Positions 1 through 5,075 are shown, numbered from the stretch's first letter. The stretch is 6,013 nucleotides of DNA from Limisphaerales bacterium (GCA_003152145.1 PLZL01000161.1:16802-22814), one strand, 5' to 3'. Notes: generated from the letters alone by a model not told the origin. A program made the numbers and translations.

Positions 1-942
1 GTCGGCTGGATCGGTGCCGAACAATTGTGGATATTTTTCCGCAGCCAGTTTGTTCGCCGCGTGCCAACGCTCGCTCGCCTCCTTCTGCGATTTTGTCTGT
101 AATTCCCGAAACTGGGTTTCCCTCGTGCCGGCTTGTTTTCTGAAATCCTCAATGGCCGTTCGCATCTGTGTGTGATGATCGAGCACCTTGTCGCGCTGCA
201 TGGTGATGCGCGCGGCATTGTAACCGAAATGGTCGGCGATGAATTTGTTGGCCGTGTCCTCGTCCTGAATGGCCATGAGCGCATCCCAGTCAGCCTCGCT
301 GCCCTTGCGGGTTTTGCCGGGTTCGAGCACCGCGCCGAATTCATCCGATTTGTCCGGGTCCTTGAAATTCAGAGTGGCGAGAAGCTTCTGGCCCTGCTCG
401 TAGGCTTTCAAAAACGGCTGCTGGTATTTTTCCTTATATTCGGTGCTGCGCTCATAGTTTGAAAACTTGAGTTCGTTTTCCAGTTCGTCACGCCGTTTGT
501 TCCACGATTCGCGGTCCTTGAGCAACTGCTCCTTTTCCGTGTCGGCCTTGGGCTTGGAGGATTCGGATTGGAGCGTTTCGTATTTGCTTTTCCAGTCAGC
601 GGCCTCGGTGCGAGTGCGGTCGAGTTCATCGCGCAAGGTGGATGCCTTGACCTTGGGCGGCAACTCGCCGGGCTTTGCTTGAGTCCCTTTGACTTCGGCA
701 GGCGATTTGATTTCGTCCGGCTTCGTTTCAGGAGCGAGTTTGGTGTCTGGCGCTGGTTTTGTGTCGGCAGCTGGCTTGGCGTCGGGTTTGGGTTCGGGCG
801 GGGCTGAAATCAGGGCGTCAAAACCGGCATAGGCGGAATCCATGTTCGGCCCGGACGATTGGGGCGAATGCGGGTTCGGACCGGCGGGGGCTGCGGGAGC
901 CGGGGCTGGTGCGGGAGGGGCGGCTGGTGCTTCGGCAGGCAT
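1..942 (-). CDS. Proline-rich coiled-coil phage protein, scaffold-like (3' end beyond window)
   Basis: An open frame of 314 codons starts with ATG at 942-940 and runs without a stop to the window edge, so the C-terminus is missing. Residues 1-25 are almost only Ala and Pro (start MPAEAPAAPPAPAPAPAAPA). Roughly residues 45-90 form a Pro/Lys/Asp linker with repeated KP(D/A) units. From about residue 100 it is highly charged and helical, with heptad-like stretches (for example LRDELDRTRTEAADWKSKYE), and it stays charged to the edge. Low-complexity N-terminus plus long coiled coil, no catalytic motif and no signal peptide resemble phage capsid scaffolding proteins, which are usually encoded just before the major capsid gene. 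That role is inferred from composition only. The start lies 4 bases after the stop of the 89-aa gene, so it is the last visible gene of the leftward operon. A tail or other structural coiled-coil protein is an alternative. Confidence 0.8.
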   Translation of the reverse strand, partial: MPAEAPAAPPAPAPAPAAPAGPNPHSPQSSGPNMDSAYAGFDALISAPPEPKPDAKPAADTKPAPDTKLAPETKPDEIKSPAEVKGTQAKPGELPPKVKASTLRDELDRTRTEAADWKSKYETLQSESSKPKADTEKEQLLKDRESWNKRRDELENELKFSNYERSTEYKEKYQQPFLKAYEQGQKLLATLNFKDPDKSDEFGAVLEPGKTRKGSEADWDALMAIQDEDTANKFIADHFGYNAARITMQRDKVLDHHTQMRTAIEDFRKQAGTRETQFRELQTKSQKEASERWHAANKLAAEKYPQLFGTDPAD

Positions 943-946
943 AAAT

Positions 947-1216
947 TTACGCTTTGGGATTCAGTTGTCCCATGGTTGTCGGTTTGGAAGTGGGGGAATC
1001 CTCATTCAACTTTTCGAGTGTGCGGCGAAAGGCGTCTGCGCCTTCCTTGCGCCAGCGGTTCGCGGCGGCGGTTGCCATGTCGGCGGCAATGGATAGACAC
1101 TGGTCATATTCCAGCGTGGCGGTATCGAGCGCGGTCTGCATCTGGTTGCTGTAAATCAAATCATTATAGCCGCGCGTCAGCGAGCGGTTCGTGCGGAATT
1201 TTTCTCGGGGTGACAT
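947..1216 (-). CDS. Small hypothetical protein, 89 aa (full-length member of a duplicated pair)
   Basis: Soluble, mixed-charge protein beginning MSPREKFRTNRSLTRGYNDL and ending in a Lys/Glu/Pro-rich tail. The function is not recognised. The start at 1216 rather than an in-frame ATG at 1258 is chosen because the paralogous gene at 1582-1376 starts at the same MSPREKF and because the preceding gene stops one base before it. The first 57 residues match that paralogue except for Met47/Val47. Twelve of the first 21 codons differ between the copies and every change is synonymous, which is strong evidence that this is a translated, selected protein. After residue 57 this copy continues with its own sequence (EGADAFRRTLEKLNEDSP), whereas the paralogue switches to another gene's tail. 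The stop is 4 bases before the scaffold-like gene. The position suggests a small structural or assembly accessory protein, but nothing demonstrates it. Confidence 0.8.
   Translation of the reverse strand: MSPREKFRTNRSLTRGYNDLIYSNQMQTALDTATLEYDQCLSIAADMATAAANRWRKEGADAFRRTLEKLNEDSPTSKPTTMGQLNPKA
1046..1216. repeat. Direct repeat A, 171 bp (partner at 1412-1582)
   Basis: Aligns without gaps to 1412-1582 at an offset of 366 bases. Positions 1046-1153 differ at one base (1078 T against 1444 C). Positions 1154-1216 differ at 14 bases. It encodes the first 57 residues of the 89-aa protein on the minus strand. Confidence 0.95.
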
Positions 1217-1217
1217 T

Positions 1218-1379
1218 TTAGAATTTGTATGGCCAAGACCACCAGACACCAAGCACATTGCTGAAAAACTTGCGCCGAATGTGCTGACAGCCGGAATTGA
1301 TCAACGATAAACGGATGAACGGCTGGCCGTCAGCGTGTCCGATCCACATTCCACAATTTTTACGACTAAAAACGGTCAT
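1218..1379 (-). CDS. Small hypothetical protein, 53 aa
   Basis: The frame starts with ATG at 1379-1377, which shares an ATGA overlap with the stop of the chimeric gene upstream. It ends with TAA at 1220-1218, a single base before the ATG of the 89-aa gene. The product begins MTVFSRKNCGMWIGHADGQP and ends with an aromatic, basic tail (VLGVWWSWPYKF). It has two Cys and no clear membrane segment. No family is recognised. The main support is exact packing in the operon: without it there would be a 159-base gap in a cluster otherwise joined with overlaps or gaps of at most 4 bases. It occupies the same slot as the 78-aa gene at 1822-1586, which starts at the identical ATGA junction of the other repeat copy, yet the two proteins look unrelated. 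A longer in-frame ORF reaching back to 1466 is rejected because it overlaps the paralogous coding sequence. Confidence 0.55.
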   Translation of the reverse strand: MTVFSRKNCGMWIGHADGQPFIRLSLINSGCQHIRRKFFSNVLGVWWSWPYKF

Positions 1380-1418
1380 AGGAATTTCGGCTTGCTTGCG
1401 CCGCCCTTTTTCTTGCGC
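1376..1418. repeat. 43-bp direct repeat, copy at end of the chimeric gene (partner 1819-1861)
   Basis: Identical over all 43 bases to 1819-1861. It contains, on the minus strand, the last codons (tail RKKKGGASKPKFL) and the ATGA junction that starts the 53-aa gene. Confidence 0.95.
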
Positions 1419-1582
1419 CAGCGGTTCGCGGCGGCGGTTGCCACGTCGGCGGCAATGGATAGACACTGGTCATATTCCAGCGTGGCGGTATCGAGCGCGG
1501 TCTGCATCTGGTTGCTGTAGATCAGGTCGTTGTAGCCGCGCGTGAGGGAGCGGTTGGTTCGGAATTTTTCGCGCGGACTCAT
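1376..1582 (-). CDS. Chimeric small protein, 68 aa (duplicate head fused to another gene's tail)
   Basis: Residues 1-57 reproduce the 89-aa protein (MSPREKFRTNRSLTRGYNDL onwards; Val47 instead of Met47). The last 13 residues, RKKKGGASKPKFL, reproduce the C-terminus of the 52-aa protein at 1977-1819. The changeover lies at a 7-base stretch, CTTGCGC on the plus strand, present at all three places. The gene starts 3 bases after the stop of the 78-aa gene and ends in an ATGA overlap with the 53-aa gene, so it remains integrated in the operon. The head is under purifying selection, as shown by synonymous-only divergence in its first 21 codons, so at least that part was functional. Whether the fusion has a role of its own is unknown. 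The C-terminal tail is strongly basic and could bind nucleic acid, which is inference. Confidence 0.75.
   Translation of the reverse strand: MSPREKFRTNRSLTRGYNDLIYSNQMQTALDTATLEYDQCLSIAADVATAAANRWRKKKGGASKPKFL
1412..1582. repeat. Direct repeat B, 171 bp (partner at 1046-1216)
   Basis: Second copy of the 171-base repeat, encoding the head of the chimeric 68-aa protein. Its left end overlaps the 43-base repeat by the 7 bases CTTGCGC (1412-1418), the apparent duplication junction. Confidence 0.95.
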
Positions 1583-1585
1583 GTT

Positions 1586-1822
1586 TTAATTGTCAATTTC
1601 AATGATGTGATTTTTTGGCTTGATCTTTGGATAATCGGCCAAAACCTTTTTAGCCACACGGCGCTTTTCAAAAAGCGCATGTTCCACGGATTCACGATGC
1701 CAACGATCTGTAATTGCGTTTGAAGCTGATTCCTTTTTTGCAAGTTTTCTCCATTCAGCTAAAGTCATTGAACACGGTTCCGGTAGTTGGTAGACGGTGA
1801 TCGTTTGGTTGATGATTTTCAT
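1586..1822 (-). CDS. Small hypothetical protein, 78 aa
   Basis: The ORF starts at ATG 1822-1820 in an ATGA overlap with the stop of the 52-aa gene and ends 3 bases before the chimeric gene. The product begins MKIINQTITVYQLPEPCSMT. The middle is rich in Lys, Arg, Glu and Ala and probably helical (AEWRKLAKKESASNAI), followed by a basic stretch (FEKRRVAKKVLADYPKIKPK) and an acidic end, IEIDN. No known domain, signal peptide or membrane helix is visible. The DNA is more A+T-rich than the neighbouring genes, suggesting a separate origin. It lies between two copies of the duplicated flanks (43 bases upstream, 171 bases downstream), the same slot as the unrelated 53-aa gene in the other copy. Function unknown. 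Confidence 0.65.
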   Translation of the reverse strand: MKIINQTITVYQLPEPCSMTLAEWRKLAKKESASNAITDRWHRESVEHALFEKRRVAKKVLADYPKIKPKNHIIEIDN

Positions 1823-1861
1823 AGGAATTTCGGCTTGCTTGCGCCGCCCTTTTTCTTGCGC
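1819..1861. repeat. 43-bp direct repeat, copy at end of the 52-aa gene (partner 1376-1418)
   Basis: Identical to 1376-1418. It holds the 3' end of the 52-aa gene and the ATGA junction that starts the 78-aa gene. The identity ends at CTTGCGC (1855-1861), the same 7 bases found at 1046-1052 and 1412-1418. Confidence 0.95.
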
Positions 1862-1977
1862 GGGCGATGGACTTTCAGGCGGCGATCATACACAGGTTCT
1901 TGCGAAATTAAGGTTTGGGAAAAACGCTGTCCGCTCGTAGCTTGACGATTGCCGGAAGATGGAGCGGGAGCGTTCAC
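1819..1977 (-). CDS. Small basic hypothetical protein, 52 aa, GTG start
   Basis: The frame contains no ATG. The only well-placed start is GTG at 1977-1975, which overlaps the stop of the upstream gene as GTGA (1977-1974). The gene ends in TGA inside the ATGA that starts the 78-aa gene (1822-1819), so both ends show translational-coupling overlaps. The product begins MNAPAPSSGNRQATSGQRFS, continues through QTLISQEPVYDRRLKVHRPR and ends RKKKGGASKPKFL. It is short, Ser/Gly-rich at the N-terminus and strongly basic at the C-terminus, resembling a disordered nucleic-acid-binding or structural accessory peptide. The last 13 codons are copied exactly at the end of the chimeric gene, which supports this reading frame. 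Function unknown. Confidence 0.6.
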   Translation of the reverse strand: MNAPAPSSGNRQATSGQRFSQTLISQEPVYDRRLKVHRPRKKKGGASKPKFL

Positions 1978-2225
1978 GCATTCGATGTGTTTGGGAATGG
2001 TATTGGCCCACCCTTGCCATCCATAGCCGCCCTAATGTCGTCAGCGTGCAGACAGTTTTTCAAGTCTGCGATTGGATCATTCGGTGATGTCTGTGCCAAG
2101 TTCCCATTGCAGTCATTGTTTCCTGCCGTGGCTCCATAAAGGATGCCCGTTTTCGGAGGCCCGTAGGTATTCAGGCATACCACCGGGTCGCCGTTCCTTG
2201 CTTCTCTGCCGTTTTTGTAGTGCAT
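1974..2225 (-). CDS. Conserved small phage protein (MHYKNGREARNGD type), 83 aa
   Basis: The product begins MHYKNGREARNGDPVVCLNT, continues through GPPKTGILYGATAGNNDCNG and contains the segment LKNCLHADDIRAAMD near its C-terminus. From memory, small phage proteins of this general layout are common: an N-terminal xYxNGREAxNGD motif, a beta-rich central part ending near CNGNLA, and a C-terminal CLHADD. They often lie near structural genes, and their function is unknown. The alternating hydrophobic pattern suggests a small beta barrel, which is inference. The start at 2225 is preferred over the in-frame ATG at 2288 because it begins the conserved motif, follows the upstream stop by 4 bases, and has an A-rich leader (cgaaataataat). 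The stop overlaps the GTG of the next gene by 4 bases. Confidence 0.8.
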   Translation of the reverse strand: MHYKNGREARNGDPVVCLNTYGPPKTGILYGATAGNNDCNGNLAQTSPNDPIADLKNCLHADDIRAAMDGKGGPIPFPNTSNA

Positions 2226-2229
2226 ATTA

Positions 2230-2484
2230 TTATTTCGTTTTTGTTGATGTTGATGTTTTGCCTGCGCCCTTGCCGGCGCGTCCACCACGCCCGCCGCGCG
2301 AGCTTCCGCGTTTGCCGCCCATTTTATCCGGGGCTTTGATGGCGGTGCTGTGGAGGTTTTGATTGGTGGCGTGGCTGCGGATGGCCTTCGTCAGAATCTT
2401 CTGCATGGCGAATGGCGCAACGGGAATGCCGCGCGGCAAAAAAGTCGGCAACGCGGGCAGGCTGGCGGCGGTCGGTTCGTTCAT
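2230..2484 (-). CDS. RGG-tailed basic small protein, 84 aa
   Basis: First gene of the leftward operon. The product begins MNEPTAASLPALPTFLPRGI, has a short amphipathic middle (FAMQKILTKAIRSHATNQNL), and ends in a Gly/Arg/Lys-rich tail (KRGSSRGGRGGRAGKGAGK) followed by Ser/Thr/Lys. Such RGG-like tails bind RNA or DNA in other proteins; that function here is inference. The start at 2484 is chosen because the longer in-frame ORF from 2583 would read through the palindrome and promoter-like region with an atypical hydrophobic sequence. It ends with TAA 4 bases before the next gene. No family is recognised. The low-complexity tail means a database search would have to rely on the first 55 residues. 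Confidence 0.65.
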   Translation of the reverse strand: MNEPTAASLPALPTFLPRGIPVAPFAMQKILTKAIRSHATNQNLHSTAIKAPDKMGGKRGSSRGGRGGRAGKGAGKTSTSTKTK

Positions 2485-2497
2485 GGTTCGCAATGTC

Positions 2498-2526
2498 AGT
2501 AAAACACTGAAAGCGGGGGTTGTCAA
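2498..2526 (-). promoter_or_regulatory. Candidate leftward sigma70-type promoter
   Basis: On the minus strand a perfect -35 hexamer, TTGACA, lies at 2526-2521. After a 17-base spacer comes TTTACT at 2503-2498, matching four of six -10 positions. Transcription would start near 2491, only about 7 bases before the ATG at 2484, giving a nearly leaderless mRNA for the leftward operon. Only consensus matching supports this, and the host's promoter preferences are unknown. Confidence 0.35.
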
Positions 2527-2535
2527 GCGGCAACT

Positions 2536-2555
2536 GAAAAATAATGTTATTTTTC
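2536..2555. promoter_or_regulatory. 20-bp perfect palindrome, candidate operator in the divergent region
   Basis: GAAAAATAA at 2536-2544 and TTATTTTTC at 2547-2555 are perfect inverted 9-base arms around a 2-base centre. The palindrome lies between the leftward candidate promoter and the first rightward gene, where a dimeric repressor could control both directions. It is too A+T-rich for a strong terminator stem and neither flanking gene ends here, so an operator is the better reading. No regulator gene is visible in the window. Confidence 0.4.
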
Positions 2556-2594
2556 TCTTGACTAAAACACCAAATGTTGTCAATTCTCTTAAAG

Positions 2595-2792
2595 ATGAAA
2601 ACGAAGCTCAACATGACCGAGAAAATGAAAGCAAAAATCTTCGCGCTTGCCCCCGACTCGAAAGACTCTTTTGTTGTCAAGAGCCACCGCGAGATGACCG
2701 CGTGTTATCGCGCCGCCGAAACGCTTGGCCTGAAAATCGGACGCCAAGTTGATTGGGCGCGTGGCGGGTGGCGGGTGATTCGATTCACATAA
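2595..2792 (+). CDS. Small basic hypothetical protein, about 65 aa
   Basis: First gene of the rightward block. From 2595 the product begins MKTKLNMTEKMKAKIFALAP, continues through DSKDSFVVKSHREMTACYRA and AETLGLKIGRQVDWARGGWR, and ends VIRF plus Thr. It is basic with alternating strand and helix character, and the RAAETLGLKIGR stretch could form a DNA-contacting helix, but no recognised helix-turn-helix or other family is apparent. In-frame starts exist at 2574, 2595, 2613 and 2628. Position 2595 is chosen for its purine-rich leader (cttaaag), but 2613 or 2628 are also possible because the globular part begins near MKAKIFAL. Its place directly after the divergent regulatory region suggests early expression. 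Function unknown. Confidence 0.6.
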   Translation: MKTKLNMTEKMKAKIFALAPDSKDSFVVKSHREMTACYRAAETLGLKIGRQVDWARGGWRVIRFT

Positions 2793-2822
2793 CCCGAAGA
2801 ACGTCACGACCAAACCCTGATT

Positions 2823-3044
2823 ATGAACACCCACAAATTATGTGTATCATGCCGATGGTTCGCTCTGGCACCAGCCAGCCAAGACGCCGAAAACGCGAAC
2901 TGCAAACAACCGACCCTGCAAAAGACTTCGCTTGTGACGGGCAAGATTGAAATGCGATTTTGCGGCAACGAACGCCAGGGCATGAGCGCCTGCGGGCCGG
3001 ACGCAAACCTGTTCGAGCCGAAACCGGAAAAGACAAATTTATGA
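2823..3044 (+). CDS. Cys-rich small phage protein, probable zinc binding, 73 aa
   Basis: The product begins MNTHKLCVSCRWFALAPASQ. Cysteines lie at positions 7, 10, 27, 47 and 57, with the pattern CxxC, then C-x-x-P, then the segment MRFCGNERQGMSACGPDANL followed by FEPKP. This layout (N-terminal CxxC, central CxxP, a VTG segment, then CxxER, CGP and FEP) is a recurring small phage protein that I recognise by pattern, without a known function. The cysteines probably bind a structural zinc ion. It lies 30 bases after the previous gene. Its stop codon is embedded in an ATGA whose ATG opens a 10-codon mini-ORF leading to bet. The position suggests an early gene co-expressed with the recombinase. 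Confidence 0.8.
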   Translation: MNTHKLCVSCRWFALAPASQDAENANCKQPTLQKTSLVTGKIEMRFCGNERQGMSACGPDANLFEPKPEKTNL

Positions 3045-3073
3045 AACCACAAAACCAAACAAAAAAAATATGA
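3041..3073 (+). CDS. 10-codon mini-ORF linking the Cys-rich gene to bet
   Basis: ATG at 3041 overlaps the stop of the Cys-rich gene as ATGA. The frame encodes MKPQNQTKKI and stops with TGA at 3071-3073, overlapping the bet start as a second ATGA (3070-3073). It therefore bridges the intergenic gap exactly. It may serve as a translational-coupling relay or may simply be chance in an A-rich spacer. The peptide itself need not have a function. Confidence 0.35.
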   Translation: MKPQNQTKKI

Positions 3074-3894
3074 GCACACCAACAAAAGCAGTAACCACAA
3101 CGAAACCTTCCGCACTTAACCTGATGGCATCGCGAATGAGCGTCGAGCCGACGAAACTTTTTGAAACCCTCAAGGCAACCGTTTTTCAAAAGGCCACCAA
3201 TGAGGAACTTCTAGCACTGGTCGTAGTCGCCAACGCTTACAATCTTAACCCATTCCTCAAGGAGCTTTACGCGTTCCCCGCGAAGGGCGGCGGCATCGTG
3301 CCGATTGTGTCGGTGGACGGATGGAATAAGATGCTTGTCAATCAACCTGATTTTGACGGCATCGAATTTGAGTTTGCTGATGATGATTCTGGGAACCTGT
3401 TGTCTTGCACGGCCACAATTCATGTCAAGAACCGCTCGCATCCGGTGAAGATCACGGAATACATGGCCGAGTGCAAACGCAATACAGACCCGTGGAATAA
3501 CATGCCTCATCGGATGCTTCGCAACCGGACTTTGTGCCAAGCTTCGCGTGTCGCGTTCGGTTTTTCAGGCGTCAAGCATGAGGAAGAAACGGACGCAATC
3601 GCGGTGGATGCCGTCATTGTTTCATCGGTGCCGACAACGCCAGCGGTCGAACCGCCTAAGAAGATTGTCGCGCCTGATTCAAAAACTCCGCAAGCTGAAT
3701 TGGAAGCGGTTTGCATCACCAACGGCCACACATTTGACGCGCTTGTGAAATGGGGATTGGACACTGGCAACATCGAAGGCGCAGATTCCATGGCCGGGTT
3801 TGCCGACGTGCCGACCGACATTTGCAAACGGCTGCTCCGGGCGCAAGCCGGACTGCTCAAGAGTTTGGAACAATTGAAGCCCGCAAAACAATAA
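3070..3894 (+). CDS. bet: Phage recombination protein Bet (Redβ/RecT-type single-strand annealing protein)
   Basis: A 274-residue protein that should bind single-stranded DNA and anneal complementary strands during phage recombination. Signature segments of the λ Bet family are present: AYNLNPFLKELYAFP (residues 56-70), GGGIVPIVSVDGWNKM (73-88), FDGIEFEF (95-102), the HPVKITEYMAECKRNTDPW stretch (124-142), and the PHRMLRNRTLCQASRVAFGF core (146-165). The annealing core covers about residues 20-180. The rest is a Pro-rich linker followed by a helical C-terminal domain (about 205-270), which in λ Redβ contacts the partner exonuclease and SSB. The length is close to that of λ Redβ (261 aa). The start at 3070 has no Shine-Dalgarno but an eight-A leader and couples to the mini-ORF upstream. 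A partner exonuclease is not visible nearby. The next gene is a coiled-coil protein after a 119-base gap. Confidence 0.95.
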   Translation: MSTPTKAVTTTKPSALNLMASRMSVEPTKLFETLKATVFQKATNEELLALVVVANAYNLNPFLKELYAFPAKGGGIVPIVSVDGWNKMLVNQPDFDGIEFEFADDDSGNLLSCTATIHVKNRSHPVKITEYMAECKRNTDPWNNMPHRMLRNRTLCQASRVAFGFSGVKHEEETDAIAVDAVIVSSVPTTPAVEPPKKIVAPDSKTPQAELEAVCITNGHTFDALVKWGLDTGNIEGADSMAGFADVPTDICKRLLRAQAGLLKSLEQLKPAKQ

Positions 3895-4013
3895 TTTGGC
3901 GAAAGCCACGTCGGGATGCCGCGCGGCCAGTTCGACGTAAAAGCACAAACGCGGATGGAAAGCCCCAGGCAGGCTTGACAGCACGGAGAGACGGCAAACA
4001 AAACTATAAAAAT

Positions 4014-5030
4014 ATGTCAGACACCGAAACATCCCTGATCATCGCCAGCAACCGGGACTTGCCGACGTTCTCATTTAACCCGCCTGCCATTGAAGCAAAA
4101 AGGCTCGCGCTTGAACGGGCCGCTTTGATTGCCAAAGTCACAGACCGCGATTCAAAAATCATCGCAGTTCGCGCCCAAACCGAACTGAAAAAGGTTTTCA
4201 CTTCATTCGAGAAGGCGCGACTTGAAAAGACCGAGCCGTTGCTTAACGCGCAGCGTGCATTTAAGCGCATGGTGGACTTGGAAAAGCTGCCATTGGAGCA
4301 GGAATATGAGCGCGTTTCGCGCGTCGTCGCCGTGTTCGACGAAGAAGAACGCTGCCGCGTTGCCGACGAAGAACGCAAGCAGCGCGAAGAGCTCGCCCGC
4401 ATTGAGCGCGAGAAACAGGCCGAGCTTGACCGTATCGCCCGCGAACAGCGAGAACGCGAGGAAGCCGCGCGCCGGGCGCAACAAGAAATTGACCGCAAAG
4501 CGCGTGAGGCAAAGGAAACCGCTGAACGTAAGGCGCGCGAGGAACGAGAAGCGGCTGAAAAGCTGGCGCGTGAGGCGACCAACAAGAAACAGCGTGAGGC
4601 CGCTGAAAAGGCTCGCTTGGAGGCCGAGCAACGCGCCGCCGCCGCCAAGATTGAATCTGACAAGGCGGAAGCCGCTGCAAAAGCCGAGCGCGAGCGCGTG
4701 GAGGCCGATTTGCGGCATCAGGCAGAGGCGTCCGCTGCGCAGACAGCCGCCGTCGAGGAAAAAGCTGGGGATGCCGCCTATTGTGCTTCCCGCCCGCCGG
4801 AGATCACCAAAGTTCAAGGGCAGCGAACGACTTGCGATTGGGAAATCACCAAGATAAACGATTGGATACTGGCGAAAGCCCGCCCCGATTTGGTCAGCAA
4901 AATCACATTCGACATGCGCGCCTTGAAGGATGAATTGAAGCGCGGCAATAAACTTCCCGGAGTCGAGGCAAGGGAAGTGTTCACGGCGGGGGTAAAACTT
5001 ACTCCTGACAGAAAAGCTATTGACATTTAG
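4014..5030 (+). CDS. Coiled-coil phage protein next to bet, 338 aa
   Basis: The product begins MSDTETSLIIASNRDLPTFS. Residues 1-80 are a helical N-terminal part (ALERAALIAKVTDRDSKIIA, then FTSFEKARLEKTEPLLNAQR). Residues about 85-250 are an extremely charged Glu/Arg/Lys/Ala coiled coil. The C-terminal domain, about 260-338, includes TTCDWEITKINDWI, a PDLVSKITFDMRALKDELKR stretch, and KLPGVEAREV. Coiled-coil proteins with a compact C-terminal domain containing a W-x-(I/V) strand and a PGV(x)2-x-E motif commonly accompany RecT or Bet in phages. Their role is unclear, possibly organising the recombinase or host-DNA interactions. The long ORF could be opened at 3750, but that overlaps bet. The start at 4014 has an A-rich leader (acaaaactataaaaat) typical of this window. 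The strand opposite the coiled coil shows long Ser/Arg-rich ORFs that are composition artefacts. Confidence 0.85.
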   Translation: MSDTETSLIIASNRDLPTFSFNPPAIEAKRLALERAALIAKVTDRDSKIIAVRAQTELKKVFTSFEKARLEKTEPLLNAQRAFKRMVDLEKLPLEQEYERVSRVVAVFDEEERCRVADEERKQREELARIEREKQAELDRIAREQREREEAARRAQQEIDRKAREAKETAERKAREEREAAEKLAREATNKKQREAAEKARLEAEQRAAAAKIESDKAEAAAKAERERVEADLRHQAEASAAQTAAVEEKAGDAAYCASRPPEITKVQGQRTTCDWEITKINDWILAKARPDLVSKITFDMRALKDELKRGNKLPGVEAREVFTAGVKLTPDRKAIDI

Positions 5031-5075
5031 ATTTTAAGAATTATGTTTTCCTCGTGCGTCAGTCAAAATCAATTC

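Noticed and set aside
133..944. Several plus-strand ORFs over the left end.
   Set aside because: They are shadows of the continuous 314-codon minus-strand frame, whose coiled-coil composition and operon spacing are convincing.
1252..1285. Inverted repeat AGCACATT / AATGTGCT with an 18-base loop.
   Set aside because: It lies inside the 53-aa coding frame, has no U-tract and a large loop, so it is probably incidental.
2558..2590. Possible rightward promoter beginning with TTGACT at 2558-2563.
   Set aside because: At normal spacing the -10 candidates (TCAATT or CAATTC) match poorly, so it is not annotated.
3750..4013. In-frame N-terminal extension of the coiled-coil gene from ATG 3750.
   Set aside because: It overlaps bet out of frame, its Arg/Trp/His-rich sequence looks like a shadow, and the ATG at 4014 has the A-rich leader seen at other starts.
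3895..4013. 119-base gap after bet, with a 20-codon ORF (3916-3978) and a TTGACA at 3975-3980.
   Set aside because: The short ORF has no coupling or leader signal. A TATAAA at 4005-4010 lies 24 bases from the TTGACA, too far for a normal sigma70 promoter. No clear terminator hairpin is seen.
4004..4817. Long minus-strand ORFs opposite the coiled-coil gene.
   Set aside because: Their Ser/Arg/Ala or Leu/Phe-rich content is the expected mirror of Glu/Lys/Arg-rich coding sequence, and they have no start context or family features.
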